Shown here: positions 11,746 through 22,035 of the stretch, in pieces
Layout of the letters: each line of letters opens with the position of its first letter
Numbering within the stretch: position 1 is the first letter of the stretch
Position numbers and translations under genes: made by a program
Source of the DNA: Liolophura sinensis
Taxonomy: Eukaryota > Mollusca > Polyplacophora > Chitonida > Chitonidae
Direction of reading: 5' to 3'
Length of the DNA stretch: 64,000 nt
Assembly: GCF_032854445.1 (NCBI RefSeq)
Contig: NC_088302.1
Span: 310,001 to 374,000 of the forward strand
The notes under the pieces: generated by a model
Database searches by the model: none
Seen by the model: the letters and a program-made list of their open reading frames with translations, nothing else
Told to the model about the DNA's origin: nothing

Positions 11746-12469
11746 TACATAAAATAAGGGTATCTGTCCTGGGACACATTTCCAAGTCGTTGCAAACGTT
11801 CAACAGTTTAATTTTAAAGACTACACGACGATATGCCTCGCCCAACCTTAAATGAACGAAATCAAGATGTTGATACGATTGCCCGCAGAAAAAACGCAAC
11901 TGAAAGTTGCAAGGCGCTTGCATTGTTACCGATACACTACTGAAGCATTTGTCCAACGTTAGAAAAATTCTTTGGCTTCGGGCAGAGAAAGTACAATATA
12001 AATAAAAAGACATTGGCTTATACCCATGCACAGCTGAGTTAGTATAGTGTATATCTGTTAAAAGTGAAGCTTTTTGAGTCTGTGTTGAATAGGTTACCCT
12101 CGAGGCCGCTTAGTTAGATCAGCTTTTCTGTCGCTCAGTTGTAATGCAAGCACAGTGCCTACTACTTCATATCGAAAATCGCCCGAAACTCGTTTTCACC
12201 GATGACCTCTGCTGTCAACAGGGTAGTTAAATTCTTCAGATAATATTATCTGTGCGGAAATCACAGGCGAGGCAATGTGTCAGTGAGAGGTATTAATGAA
12301 ACACAAGTGTTAATGGTAACGTATGGCTGGGGTTGTCTAAACTGACGCGAATGTAACTTATACCCCGAGTAATAATATACTGATGAACCAGGGAGGCTGA
12401 TATCCGCACAGATCGCCGGTGAAAGAGGTCATCACACAAGGAGGCTCCTTACAGGATCTCCTGTTTGTT
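11746..12469. other. no feature seen
   Basis: Unique sequence without convincing coding frames or repeats. Confidence 0.5.
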
Positions 12470-12735
12470 CCCGTGGTATGGAGACTTTACGGCGTCATCA
12501 TCAGCGGTTAGCGCGATACCGCAGCGTACTGATCCAGGAGCCTCTCCACAATCCGGTCGCTGTGTGTTCAAGTCCAGCTAATGCTGGCTACCTTCCCGGC
12601 CGTAAGCGGGAAGGTCTGACAGTCGGAGGTTTCCCCCGGGCTTTACCCTTTTTTTCTCCCACCATAATGCTGGCCGCCATCGTATAAGTGAAATATTCTT
12701 GAGTATGGCGTAAAACACAAATCAAATCAATTCAA
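12470..12735 (+). mobile_element. tRNA-derived SINE, plus orientation, near full length
   Basis: The tRNA-like head includes agcggttagcgcg (box A region) and gttcaagtcc (box B, 12566-12575). The body has gcgggaaggtctgacag, cccaccataatgctggccgc and gtataagtgaaatattcttg, with the tail gcgtaaaacacaaatcaaat. It differs from the best copy by small substitutions and a T-rich stretch. Confidence 0.9.
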
Positions 12736-12989
12736 AGAAATTTATCAAACTTTTTCATACATGCATATAGGCATTTACGTTATTTATAAACAACAATAAA
12801 AACAGCTTGCTCTCAAGCCAGTGGTCATTTCTCCACAAGTTTTGTTGTTCTGTAGATTCGCGAAGACAAAATCTTTCTGCATGGTCACGTACTTATCCAG
12901 GGTAAAGCCGGAATGTTTTCATTTAGACTAAATATTAAAGATGGTAGGAGTCTCTGTGGCAGAGGTGATTGGTTGAGGAGCGTTTCTCC

Positions 12990-13115
12990 ACGCTGTCCAA
13001 TCATGCTGGCTCTCTTTCCGGTCCTGCGTGGGAAGGTCTGACAACATCCTGTGGATGGTCGTGGGTTTCCATCGGGCTCTGCCTGGTTTCCTCTCACCAT
13101 AATGCTGGTCGGGGT
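12990..13115 (+). mobile_element. SINE fragment, plus orientation
   Basis: Keeps the middle of the SINE: aatcatgctggctctctttc, gtgggaaggtctgacaac, ggatggtcgtgggtttccat and accataatgctggtc. The 3' part after this is missing. Confidence 0.8.
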
Positions 13116-13789
13116 TTTCAAGTTTTCACTAGTGATGATGTACATCTCAGTGTTTTCAGGCTAAGGAACTTTTTGTTTGCTGTACGTTAAATATTTCATG
13201 CTGTCGTCAAGTAAATTATTGCCCTCTCTACATTATCAGCTGTAGAGCTTTCCTGTAGGTCTATAATACTCTACCTGCTGACACAAGTTTCTAGGAGAGT
13301 TTGGACAAATTTGCGAAAAAATGCTCTTTTACTGCATAAATATATTCGTAGTCGTTACTAAAAAAACCAATCATTTCCTATCTATTATATACATATATGT
13401 ATCTTTATATGTAATTGTATGTGTGCTATTATAGATTCATATTCTCCACGATAGAACGTTTGAATCTATCGACCAGATGCTCTGTCGAAAGAAACAGGGC
13501 TTTCTGAAACAAGTAAAAAAGGGACATAACCTCTATGAGCCAATGACGGGAAAATATTTTGGTAAAGGAGTACAAAGTCTTGTTCGCCTTTGCGTATGTG
13601 TCTTCATTAATATTCACACAATTTACACGAGGCCGATTGTCGACCACAGAGCCTCGCATATCCAATAAAAAAAAAAGATTTTGGTAATACCTGACACCTA
13701 TATCAGATTTGTCAACTCTTTCAGGAGATGTAGTAGACGGCAGGCTATGGGCCCTTGCATTGTTTCATAGTTTCCATGTTCTGACTAAG
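13116..13789. other. no gene seen
   Basis: AT-rich unique sequence with an A-run at 13668-13678. Two small overlapping ORFs at 13429-13668 on opposite strands have no support. Confidence 0.5.
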
Positions 13790-14430
13790 GTAACATGTAT
13801 CCGCCCAGGTGTATCGTTTCATTGTTACCAACCTCTGACTAAGGTAACATGTATCCGCACAGGTGTATCGATTCATCGTTACCAAGCTCTGACTAAGGTA
13901 ACATGTATCCGCACAGGTGTATCGATTCATCGTTACCAAGCTCTGACTAAGGTAACATGTATCCGCACAGGTGTATCGTTTCATCGTTACCAAGCTCTGA
14001 CTAAGGTAACATGTATCCGCACAGGTGTATCGATTCATCGTTACCAAGCTCTGACTAAGGTAACATGTATCCGCACAGGTGTATCGTTTCATCGTTACCA
14101 AGCTCTGACTAAGGTAACATGTATCCGCCCAAGTGTATCGTTTCATCGTTACCAAGCTCTGACTAACGTAACATGTATCCGCACAGTTGTATCGTTTCAT
14201 CGTTACCAAGCTCTGACTAAGGTAACATGTATCCGCACAGGTGTATCGTTTCATCGTTACCAAGCTCTGACTAAGGTAACATGTATCCGCACAGGTGTAT
14301 CGTTTCATCGTTACCAAGCTCTGACTAAGGTAACATGTATCCGCCCAGGTGTATCTTATGATCGTTGCCAAGCTTTGACTAAGATAACATGTATCCACCC
14401 TGGTGTATTGTTTGATCTTTACCAGGCTCT
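13790..14430 (+). repeat. minisatellite, 54-bp unit, about 12 copies
   Basis: Units contain aagctctgactaaggtaaca, tgtatccgcacaggtgtatc and gtttcatcgttacc. The 18-codon period leaves both strands open (262 aa plus, 217 aa minus). Both frames are array by-products. Every copy carries aaggtaac, which resembles a splice donor, but I see no exon beside it. Confidence 0.92.
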
Positions 14431-14469
14431 GACTAACATGAACCTCCCAGGACTATGTCAAGTCCCGGT

Positions 14470-14612
14470 TATGCTTATCCTCTCAGGCCGTACGTGATAA
14501 AGTCTGCCAAGCAACCTGCGGATGGTCGTGGGTTCCCCCTGGCTCTGTCCGTTTTTCTCCAACCAGAACGCTCTCCGCCGTCGTATAAGTGAAATTTTAT
14601 AAATAATTAATT
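14470..14612 (+). mobile_element. SINE fragment, plus orientation
   Basis: Contains caggccgtacgtgataaagt, aacctgcggatggtcgtggg and cgccgtcgtataagtgaaat. The tRNA head is lost and the tail is replaced by AT-rich sequence. Confidence 0.8.
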
Positions 14613-15814
14613 GATTTAAGCTTTTTCTGAGGGCGCAAATAAGTGTATAAGTGTGGACAGATGTAACTATAGATCACAGAGACTTAAATGCTTGATGTAT
14701 AACCCTATGTACCAAAATGATTCTGCAATACCGCGACAAGATACTGGTCTCAGTGACGACATACATGTTTTCAACACTCAACAGACTGAGTGTACGCCAC
14801 ACATCATGCAATGCAGCAGCAGGTCGGCCAGACCAACCAGTACCAAGTACCACTTTGTAGTCAAATCCTTGGCCTAGCCCGAGGGCGTGATGAACTTAGA
14901 ACCTTCGCTTGTGTGGTGAACGGTGATGGTACCTTAGCCGTCGACCAGTGATCTGAAATCATGGACTGCCTATTGCTTTGCAAAAACCGCCAAACACTTC
15001 TGCATTAAGTCATGTACGATACCTCACAAAGTATGATGTATGACACACCCTACGGCCTAGTGGCAGGTCTTTCCACGCCCTATTTTCGTTTCTACGGCCA
15101 AATCATAAGTACTGCGTAAATAACTCAAATGGCCATGGGCTATGGGTTACACCGAATGTCAACCCACTTGTGTGCCGTCGGCTACAACTGTACAGAGATC
15201 ATATATCTCCCTAACGGGCATATTTATGATTCCTTGATACTATATCCGTTAATTGTTGTGGTCGTAAGCTGTATCAGCCAATCAATGTCATCATTTGTGA
15301 TGACCGGCCAGAATCACTGGTACGAGAAATTCGAGCCATGTCACGGATTGGATTCCAAATCCATGCGCATTAACTTTAGTCAATGTTAAAGTTTGACTAA
15401 AATTTTATACATACACCAGCTATAGTTATGTGCCTCGGTGAGAATCCAAAATAAACATACGCAACGCCTGCAAATGGAAAGGCATCCGCCATTTAGTTGC
15501 TAAACGTGTGTCGGGTGTGTTACCACAGACCTGTATGGTTGGCGCACAGATTGTGCACCTTCTCAGTGTAGCTCACAGGTATTTAAATGACTTATTGCCA
15601 GAACCTAGGAATAAATCTATGTGTAAGAAATGCTCAAAACTCGAGAACAATGTACAACAACTGACTGCCGTATTGGCGCCAACGTATGGCGTACGGAGTA
15701 CGGTGTTGAACACCCATCATATGAATAAATGTAGCTTCCGAGCATAGTCATATTTTATAGTCTACGATATTCCTCATTCGCCACCCCTCATCCTGACAAA
15801 TTTGACTCCTGAGT
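14613..15814. other. no supported gene
   Basis: Unique sequence. ORFs of 74-86 aa at 14653-14877, 15129-15389 and 15508-15747 have no recognisable domain, repeat or splice context, so I do not call them. Confidence 0.45.
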
Positions 15815-16075
15815 ACGCACATGTACCGGTATATTAAAAGCAATTACAAGTACGGGTATATTACAGACAAGTTGATGAGTATGTACGGGTATATTACAGG
15901 CAAACTAATGAGTACGTACCGGTATATTACAAGCAAACCGGTGACCACGTACCGATACATTCAACCAAACTGCTGTGTACGTACTGGTATATTACAAGCA
16001 AACTGCTGTGTACGTACAGGTATATTACTAGCAAACTGCTGTGTACGTGCCGGTGTATTACAAGCAAATTGATAT
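15815..16075 (+). repeat. short array, about 35-39-bp unit, 6-7 copies
   Basis: Units contain gtacgtaccggtatattaca and agcaaactgctgt or aagttgatgagta. Divergence between copies is high at the left and low at the right. Confidence 0.75.
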
Positions 16076-17134
16076 AATTGTTGATACGGAAACATAAAAT
16101 CGTGTTGTATACAATAATGCAACTCTTGACGCTTGTTCGTTTGTTAAACCAAATAATTATTTTACGCACCACGTCCAATTGTTTTTCACCATTTTCAATC
16201 CGGTGAATTTTAAGTTTAGTTTCAAATACTTAAACAGCTCATTATGTGTACAAAGGAGGGTAAAGTTATAAAAGTTCATAGTAATTGTGTGCATGTATTT
16301 TTATGGCAACACAGAGAGTTAGTTATCGTGGCATGCATTTGTATGGTAACCCGGAGAGTTAATAGTTATTAAGTGCATGTATTTTCATGTCAACACAGAC
16401 ACTGACTGCACTGATTACTCTAATCAGAATAATGCAGTTCGATAAAACCGACATGGGACATCATATAGCGTGCGGATAAATACAAAATGACCAACAATTT
16501 ATGGCAGCCTTTTTTGCTCCGTGTTTGTTTTGTATGGTTTGTTCTTTTTTGTTTTCTTTTGTGTGTGTGTGTGTTTGTGTTGTGCCTAGGGACAGGGTAT
16601 ATAGTCGTCGAAATAACGTTGTTACTTCTGATAAGTCACTTGTAGCGTTGACCTTTATGAATTCCGCTAAATCACTTTCAGTCTTGACCTTCACGTATTC
16701 TGCTAACCAAGTCAGTATGTCATGGTATTTTTGGTAATTGAAAATGGCCTACATTGTAACCTTTTTTTTGAAGTGAGACCATCATCATAATTATAAAGTA
16801 ATAAGTGCCTGCTAGCGAATTCCGTCAATCAAAACAGAAATGCACTTGTCTAAAAAAGTAAGCAAGAGTAGTACAAACAGTTGTATGAGCACATTGACTT
16901 ACATTTCTATTCAAGTGTGGTTCATTTTGAAACTTCAAGTCGACAAACAAACATCACTCACCAAAAGAGCACTGGAAGCTTGTCCTTTTTCCTAAGCCCA
17001 CATGAAAACTTCTACAATTTTTATTTTAACTTATTGCTACTGATAGTATTTGTTGCATTGATATTAATCTTACCGGTAAGCCAATCACACATGTATGTAT
17101 GCATGCTTGGGGTTTTTACGTCATACGCAGTAAT
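16076..17134. other. no gene seen; weak repeats
   Basis: Three imperfect copies of about 50 bp around gtgcatgtatttttatggca occur at 16270-16400, and a TG-rich run lies at 16560-16580. The ORFs at 16461-17147 are unsupported. Confidence 0.5.
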
Positions 17135-18490
17135 TGTGACATTCTGAACAGTTGTGACATTCTAAACAGTCGTGACATACTGAACAGTCATGACATAATG
17201 AACAGTCGTGACATGATGAACAGTTGTGACATTCTGAACAGTTGTGACTTTCTGAACAGTTGCGACATTCTGACCAGTTATGACATTCTGATCAGTTGTT
17301 GCATTCTGAACACTTGTGACATTCTGAGCGGTTGTGATATTCTATACTGTTATAACATTCCTATCAGTTGTGACATTTTGACCAGTTTAAACATTATGAC
17401 CAGTTTTGACATTCCGAACAGCTGTGACATTCTGACTAGTCGTGACATTCTGGCCAGTCCTGACATTCTGAAAGGTTGTGACATTCTTACTAGTCATGAC
17501 ATTCTGATCAGTCATGATATTCTGATCAGTCGTGACATTCTGAACGGTTGTGACATTCATAGCAGACATTCTGAACACTTGTTGCACTGTAAACAGTTGT
17601 GACATGCTGAAGGTTCTAACATTGACCATGTGTGACATTCTGAACTGTTGTGACATTCATAACGGTTGTGACATTTATAACAGTTGTGACATTCTGAACA
17701 GTTGTGACATTAATAACAGTTGTGACATTCTGACCAGTTGTGATATGCTGAATAGTTGTGACATTCTGAAGAGTTGTGACATTCTGAACAAGTGCGACAT
17801 TCTTAACAGTTATGACATCTAAACAGCTGCGGCATTCTGAACAGTTGTGAACTTCGAAACACTTGTGAACAGTTGGGACACGCATAATAGTTGTGACATT
17901 TTATACAGTTTGACATTCTGTAAAACTGTGACATTTAGAGTAGTTCAGACACTTTGAACAGTTGTAACATTCTCAACAGTAGTGACATTCTGAAATGTTT
18001 TGACATTCATAACGGTTGTGACATTTATAACAGTTGTGACATTCTGAACAGTCGTGACATTCTGAACAGTTGTGACGTTCTGAACTGTGGTGAAATTCAT
18101 AACAGTTGTGACATTTATAACAGTTGTGACATTCTGACCGGTTGTGACACTGTGACCAACCGTAACATTCTGACCAGTTGTGATATGCTGAATAGTTGTG
18201 ACATTCTGAAGAGTTGTGACATTCTGAACAAGTGCGACATTCTTAACATTTAGAGTAGTTGAGACACTTTTAACAGTTGTGACATTCTGAAGTGTTGTGA
18301 CATTTAGAGCAGTTGTGACCCTCTTAACTGTTGTGATATATTAACAAACTGTGACATTTTGAACAGCTGTGACATTCATAAATGTTGTTGTAGTATACCA
18401 GTAAGTTGTGGTATTTTGACCAGTGGAAACATTCTGACAACTTGTGACATTCTGAAGAGTTGTGACATGTGACTAGTATGAGATCTTTAC
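17135..18490 (+). repeat. 18-bp satellite, about 75 copies
   Basis: Units read acattctgaacagttgtg with many substitutions. The six-codon period makes long frames (CDILNS type) on both strands. The same unit forms a second array at 18930-19315. Confidence 0.92.
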
Positions 18491-18929
18491 ATATTAACAG
18501 GAAAGACGTAATTGTCCGTTACTTTTGAATCACAATCTGATCAGTTAGGGTCTGTAACGCTCGTCATTTTCAAACTGTGTCTAATATCGCTTAACCTGGG
18601 GCTAGGGGCCGTAAAAGCAGCCATGCTCATTACATCAGCATGATGCCTTTATGAACAGTTGCTATCAAAGCACGACTGAGATAGCTTGTTTAATTGTTAT
18701 TTGACCTGAATATTTGATATGGAATTCATGCCTGGAATATCCACTGTCTGCCCGACATCATTGAAAAATGATTACCGCTTATCTCTTATGTGTTACCGGC
18801 TTTATTTCTTATTTGTATAATTTCTTACATACCTTTGTCTTTGGGAGCTAGTGTTAAACGTTGTTTTGGAAATGGATCTTGCGATTATCGACTTGGAACG
18901 CCCTTTCCGGACTACGAATGCTATATGAA
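18491..18929. other. spacer between two 18-bp arrays, nothing else seen
   Basis: Unique AT-rich sequence. It separates two blocks of the same satellite and carries no convincing ORF. Confidence 0.5.
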
Positions 18930-19315
18930 TGTCGTAACAGTTCTGACACTCTGAACTGTTGTGACACTCATATGACATTCTGAACCTTTGTAACATTCTG
19001 AACAGTTGTGACATTTTGAAGAGTTGTGGCATTTTGAAGAGTTGTGATATTCTGACCAGTCCTGACATTCTGAACAGCTACGCCATTGTGACATTTATAA
19101 CAGTTGTAACATTATGAACAGTTGTGACATTCTGAACTGTTGTGACATACTGAAGAGTTGTGACATTTATAACAGTTGTGACATTCTGAACAGTTGTGAT
19201 ATTCTGAACTGTTGTGACATTATGAACAGTTGTGACATTCTGAACTGTTGTGACATACTGAAGAGTTTGAACATTATGAACAGTTGCTATATTGTTGGCA
19301 GTATTTTTGTACATT
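18930..19315 (+). repeat. 18-bp satellite, second block, about 21 copies
   Basis: Same unit as at 17135-18490 (acattctgaacagttgtg, alternating with actgttgtgacat and gaagagttg variants). Here three-unit blocks repeat, seen twice between 19110 and 19270. Confidence 0.9.
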
Positions 19316-19795
19316 AGGCCTCTAGTGAGGCATATATTTACATATAAAAATACATGCATATATTTGTTTAATCTCTCGAGCTACAACTACAATTGTTTAA
19401 AACTTCCTTGAAAAGCATTGTGCTTTAATAGTACAACAAGTAGCATAAAAAATTAAAGTCTTCCTATTACCAATGTCACTACTTCTTTAAGCTTTAGCTC
19501 ACAAAAGATTTATTGTATGTTTATATTTCACTTTGTGTGTAAGTAACCAGTTAATCTTTGAAAAGCGAGACAATGTAGTTACTGAGAAATCATAGCATAA
19601 TTTGCGCCGTAAGATGATCCCGGTTTGTGTTATGTGACACGACTGGTTTTCTATACGTCGCACTTACACAGTTTCGAGGTCAAAAGGCGTCAGACTGGTG
19701 TCTTGTCCAATTAAAATTTAGGTTAATAACAGCTACTGTCTATCCGCATCCTAGAGAATGCTTTCAACGTAGTTGTTTGTCCACAAAACTGGAGG
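19316..19795. other. region upstream of the TATA box, no gene
   Basis: Unique AT-rich sequence between the satellite and the TATA box at 19796. It is the likely 5' flank of the peptide-precursor gene. I recognise no further defined elements. Confidence 0.45.
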
Positions 19796-19803
19796 TATAA
19801 AAG
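19796..19803 (+). promoter_or_regulatory. TATA box of the peptide-precursor gene (likely)
   Basis: TATAAAAG matches the metazoan TATA consensus and is preceded by GC-rich ggagg. About 30 bp downstream lies a plausible start around 19827. A perfect donor (GAG then GTAAGT) follows at 19933, so a short first exon can be drawn. That it belongs to the gene starting at 22036 is inference from strand, spacing and the acceptor at 21916. Confidence 0.55.
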
Positions 19804-19826
19804 ATCAGGCACCCCCGGAGATAACC

Positions 19827-19932
19827 ATCTCAAACGCCTTGAACTACACAGCAAAAACTGACTACAACGGCATCAACAGATTGCAACAATATCTGGACAG
19901 CTCGCTGTCTTATTGTTTTCCAGTATATCGAG
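19827..19932 (+). other. probable non-coding first exon
   Basis: The segment begins about 30 bp after the TATA box and ends ATCGAG before GTAAGT (GT at 19933-19934). An ORF crosses it (19773-19970) but begins upstream of the TATA box, so it is more likely untranslated. The next acceptor in line is atttcttatatag ending at 21916. Exon 2 would then start at 21917 with 119 nt of leader before the ATG at 22036. Confidence 0.45.
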
Positions 19933-20494
19933 GTAAGTTGGTTATTTTATTAATCCATTCCACGAATTAGATTTATTTTAGTGGTTTATTTGATTCCCTG
20001 TAGACATGTATACAAATCGCTTATAAATGTCCTTAGTTTCTGTAGAACTTAGTCCAGACACACGAGCAAACTCTTGACACAACATCGATTATTGATATAC
20101 ACTACAAGATCCTGTCTGTGGGTTCGTTCCAGGACTGAATCACAATTTCCCTTAAACCATTTTCGCGTTTGGCGAGGGTATTGGGGCGTAATGGGCACAA
20201 AAAAATAAGAATCGCTTATATTATTGAAATCAACGAATAGGAGTTTGGTAAGAGTAGAATCAGTTGTAATATCTGAGATCTGACGGTCAGAGTCCCCATT
20301 ATCAGCAAGCAATGGCCAGCTTCAGCGAACTTAATAAGTCTGGCGATTACTTAACCTCAGGTTTCAAATATAATTGCATTTAGAAAACAGTTTTCAGTTG
20401 TATGAGTTGAACTAAACCCGTGTGCAAACCCGCCCCCCCCCCCCCCTCCCTTCCATGGTCTCTTCGATGTGCTAAGCAATTTGTATTTTATTTA

Positions 20495-20560
20495 ACTGTT
20501 TTTTTTTGTTTATATGTTTGAGTACAACATAAAACACTAATCAAATAAATAAATAAATCA
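20495..20560 (+). mobile_element. 3' end of a truncated SINE
   Basis: The sequence gagtacaacataaaacacta followed by atcaaataaataaataaat is the tail of the SINE family. Only the last 50-60 bp remain. It lies in the first intron of the peptide-precursor gene. Confidence 0.7.
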
Positions 20561-20669
20561 TATTTATGCTATGTTTGAGATAGTTCTGAACGTCATAACT
20601 TCAGGCAAATGCTATCAAATGACAACTCTAGATCGAGACTAATGCTGGCGCAAGATTAACGGTCTATTA

Positions 20670-21225
20670 ACGGATACCTGCCCTAACTCCATAGAAGCCG
20701 CTCTGTTGGCCACTAACATGAGCCAACTCCTAACAGAACCAAGCTGACTACACCCTCGTCACAATGGTTCAGCGATGACTGTGACATTAAACGAGAAATA
20801 TTTTATAAGAGATTAAAGTGTTTTAGGAAAGAAAAGAGTGAATATAACAGAACTACTTTAGTGACTGCTCATTCTAAGAGAGTTATACGGAAAGACCCCT
20901 TTTCAAGAGTACCGAAACTTAGAACTTTGAAAGATTAAGATTTTCAAATGGGAAAGAATATTGGAAGCTTCTATGAAGTGTGGTCCCTATGCGCTCACAG
21001 CTTTCCCGATGTCTAATAGCGTGAGGTATTTCAACGTCATTAATAAGCCTGCTAGCAAATTCTTTATACCAGACGAGGAAGCTGAACATGTGAGTAATTT
21101 TCTGCAGGGAGAAATACAAACAGAGTTTGATGAGTGGGAATATGTCATTACAGATGATGAACTTCGTCTAGCGATACTTCAGCTAAAAAGAAATGTCAAG
21201 TGGTCCGGATCGGTTACTTCATGAA
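20670..21225 (+). mobile_element. decayed non-LTR retrotransposon, region before and into RT
   Basis: Translated pieces in shifting frames resemble the linker and N-terminal reverse-transcriptase region of CR1/Jockey/RTE-type elements. One is WFSDDCDIKREIFYKRLKCF with a basic helical continuation; another is FFIPDEEAEHVSNFLQGEIQ; then ITDDELRLAILQLKRN, the usual segment before the conserved gkasG.D motif. Several stops and frame changes show it is dead. The 87-aa ORF at 20961-21224 is its longest intact piece. It lies within the first intron of the peptide-precursor gene. Confidence 0.6.
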
Positions 21226-22035
21226 TTTTTTTCATTTATGGCATAGATTTTGTTCAGTCTATATTATTAGCGTTATTCAATGCAATTCTGTCCAGTGGTC
21301 ATTTCCTGTTTCTAAGTGACTTTCAGTAGATTTTCTTTCAATCCTATTTAAACGTTGTTCCTAAATTTAGATCGATACAAACACGATTACGTGTCCCATC
21401 GATTACATCGTCCCATCGATAACAAGTGGAGATGGGTAGGTAGCACAAGCCACCTCAGAAAATAGAAAACGTGTTCTATGTAATATACTGGAGAATGAGT
21501 TTCATTTTATTTTTGTTTGCACAGTGTTCACTAATTTGCTTAAACAGTATATTCTACTTTTTTGTTGGAAATATGCATCACTGGCAGAAACTGGTTGCAT
21601 TACTGACAGAAATTCCAAATGTGTAATTAGAAGTTTCAATATTTTTATTTTCAAATCGTTTAAGCTAAGAGATGAACTGTTATATGGTAATGTATACCAG
21701 CTGTAACACACCGCCTGAACTGTTATATGGTAATGTATACCAGCTGTAACACACCTCCATACATGATGTCTGTTGTCTGTTGTCTGAATTTCGATGGATC
21801 AATTGGTATTGTACAATAAAGTATTTATGTACCTATATCCATTTTTTTTTACTTTTTGTGCTAAAAGCAATGCCAAATAAATATAGATCATTCGTTGAAC
21901 TTTATTTCTTATATAGGGCAAAGCACCTGAATCCAGTACGTGAAGTCGCCTGTTGAAGACGTGTTGAATAGCTGTTTACCAGTTGAAGACTTGTTAAATT
22001 AGCTCTTGGAGAAAGCAATTGGAGAGAAGTCGACC

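Noticed and set aside
13709..14497. 262-aa plus and 217-aa minus ORFs
   Set aside because: Both strands are open over the same 54-bp array; neither shows independent coding evidence.
20430..20450. C-run and T-runs as possible functional elements
   Set aside because: Simple low-complexity sequence with no context that gives it a role.
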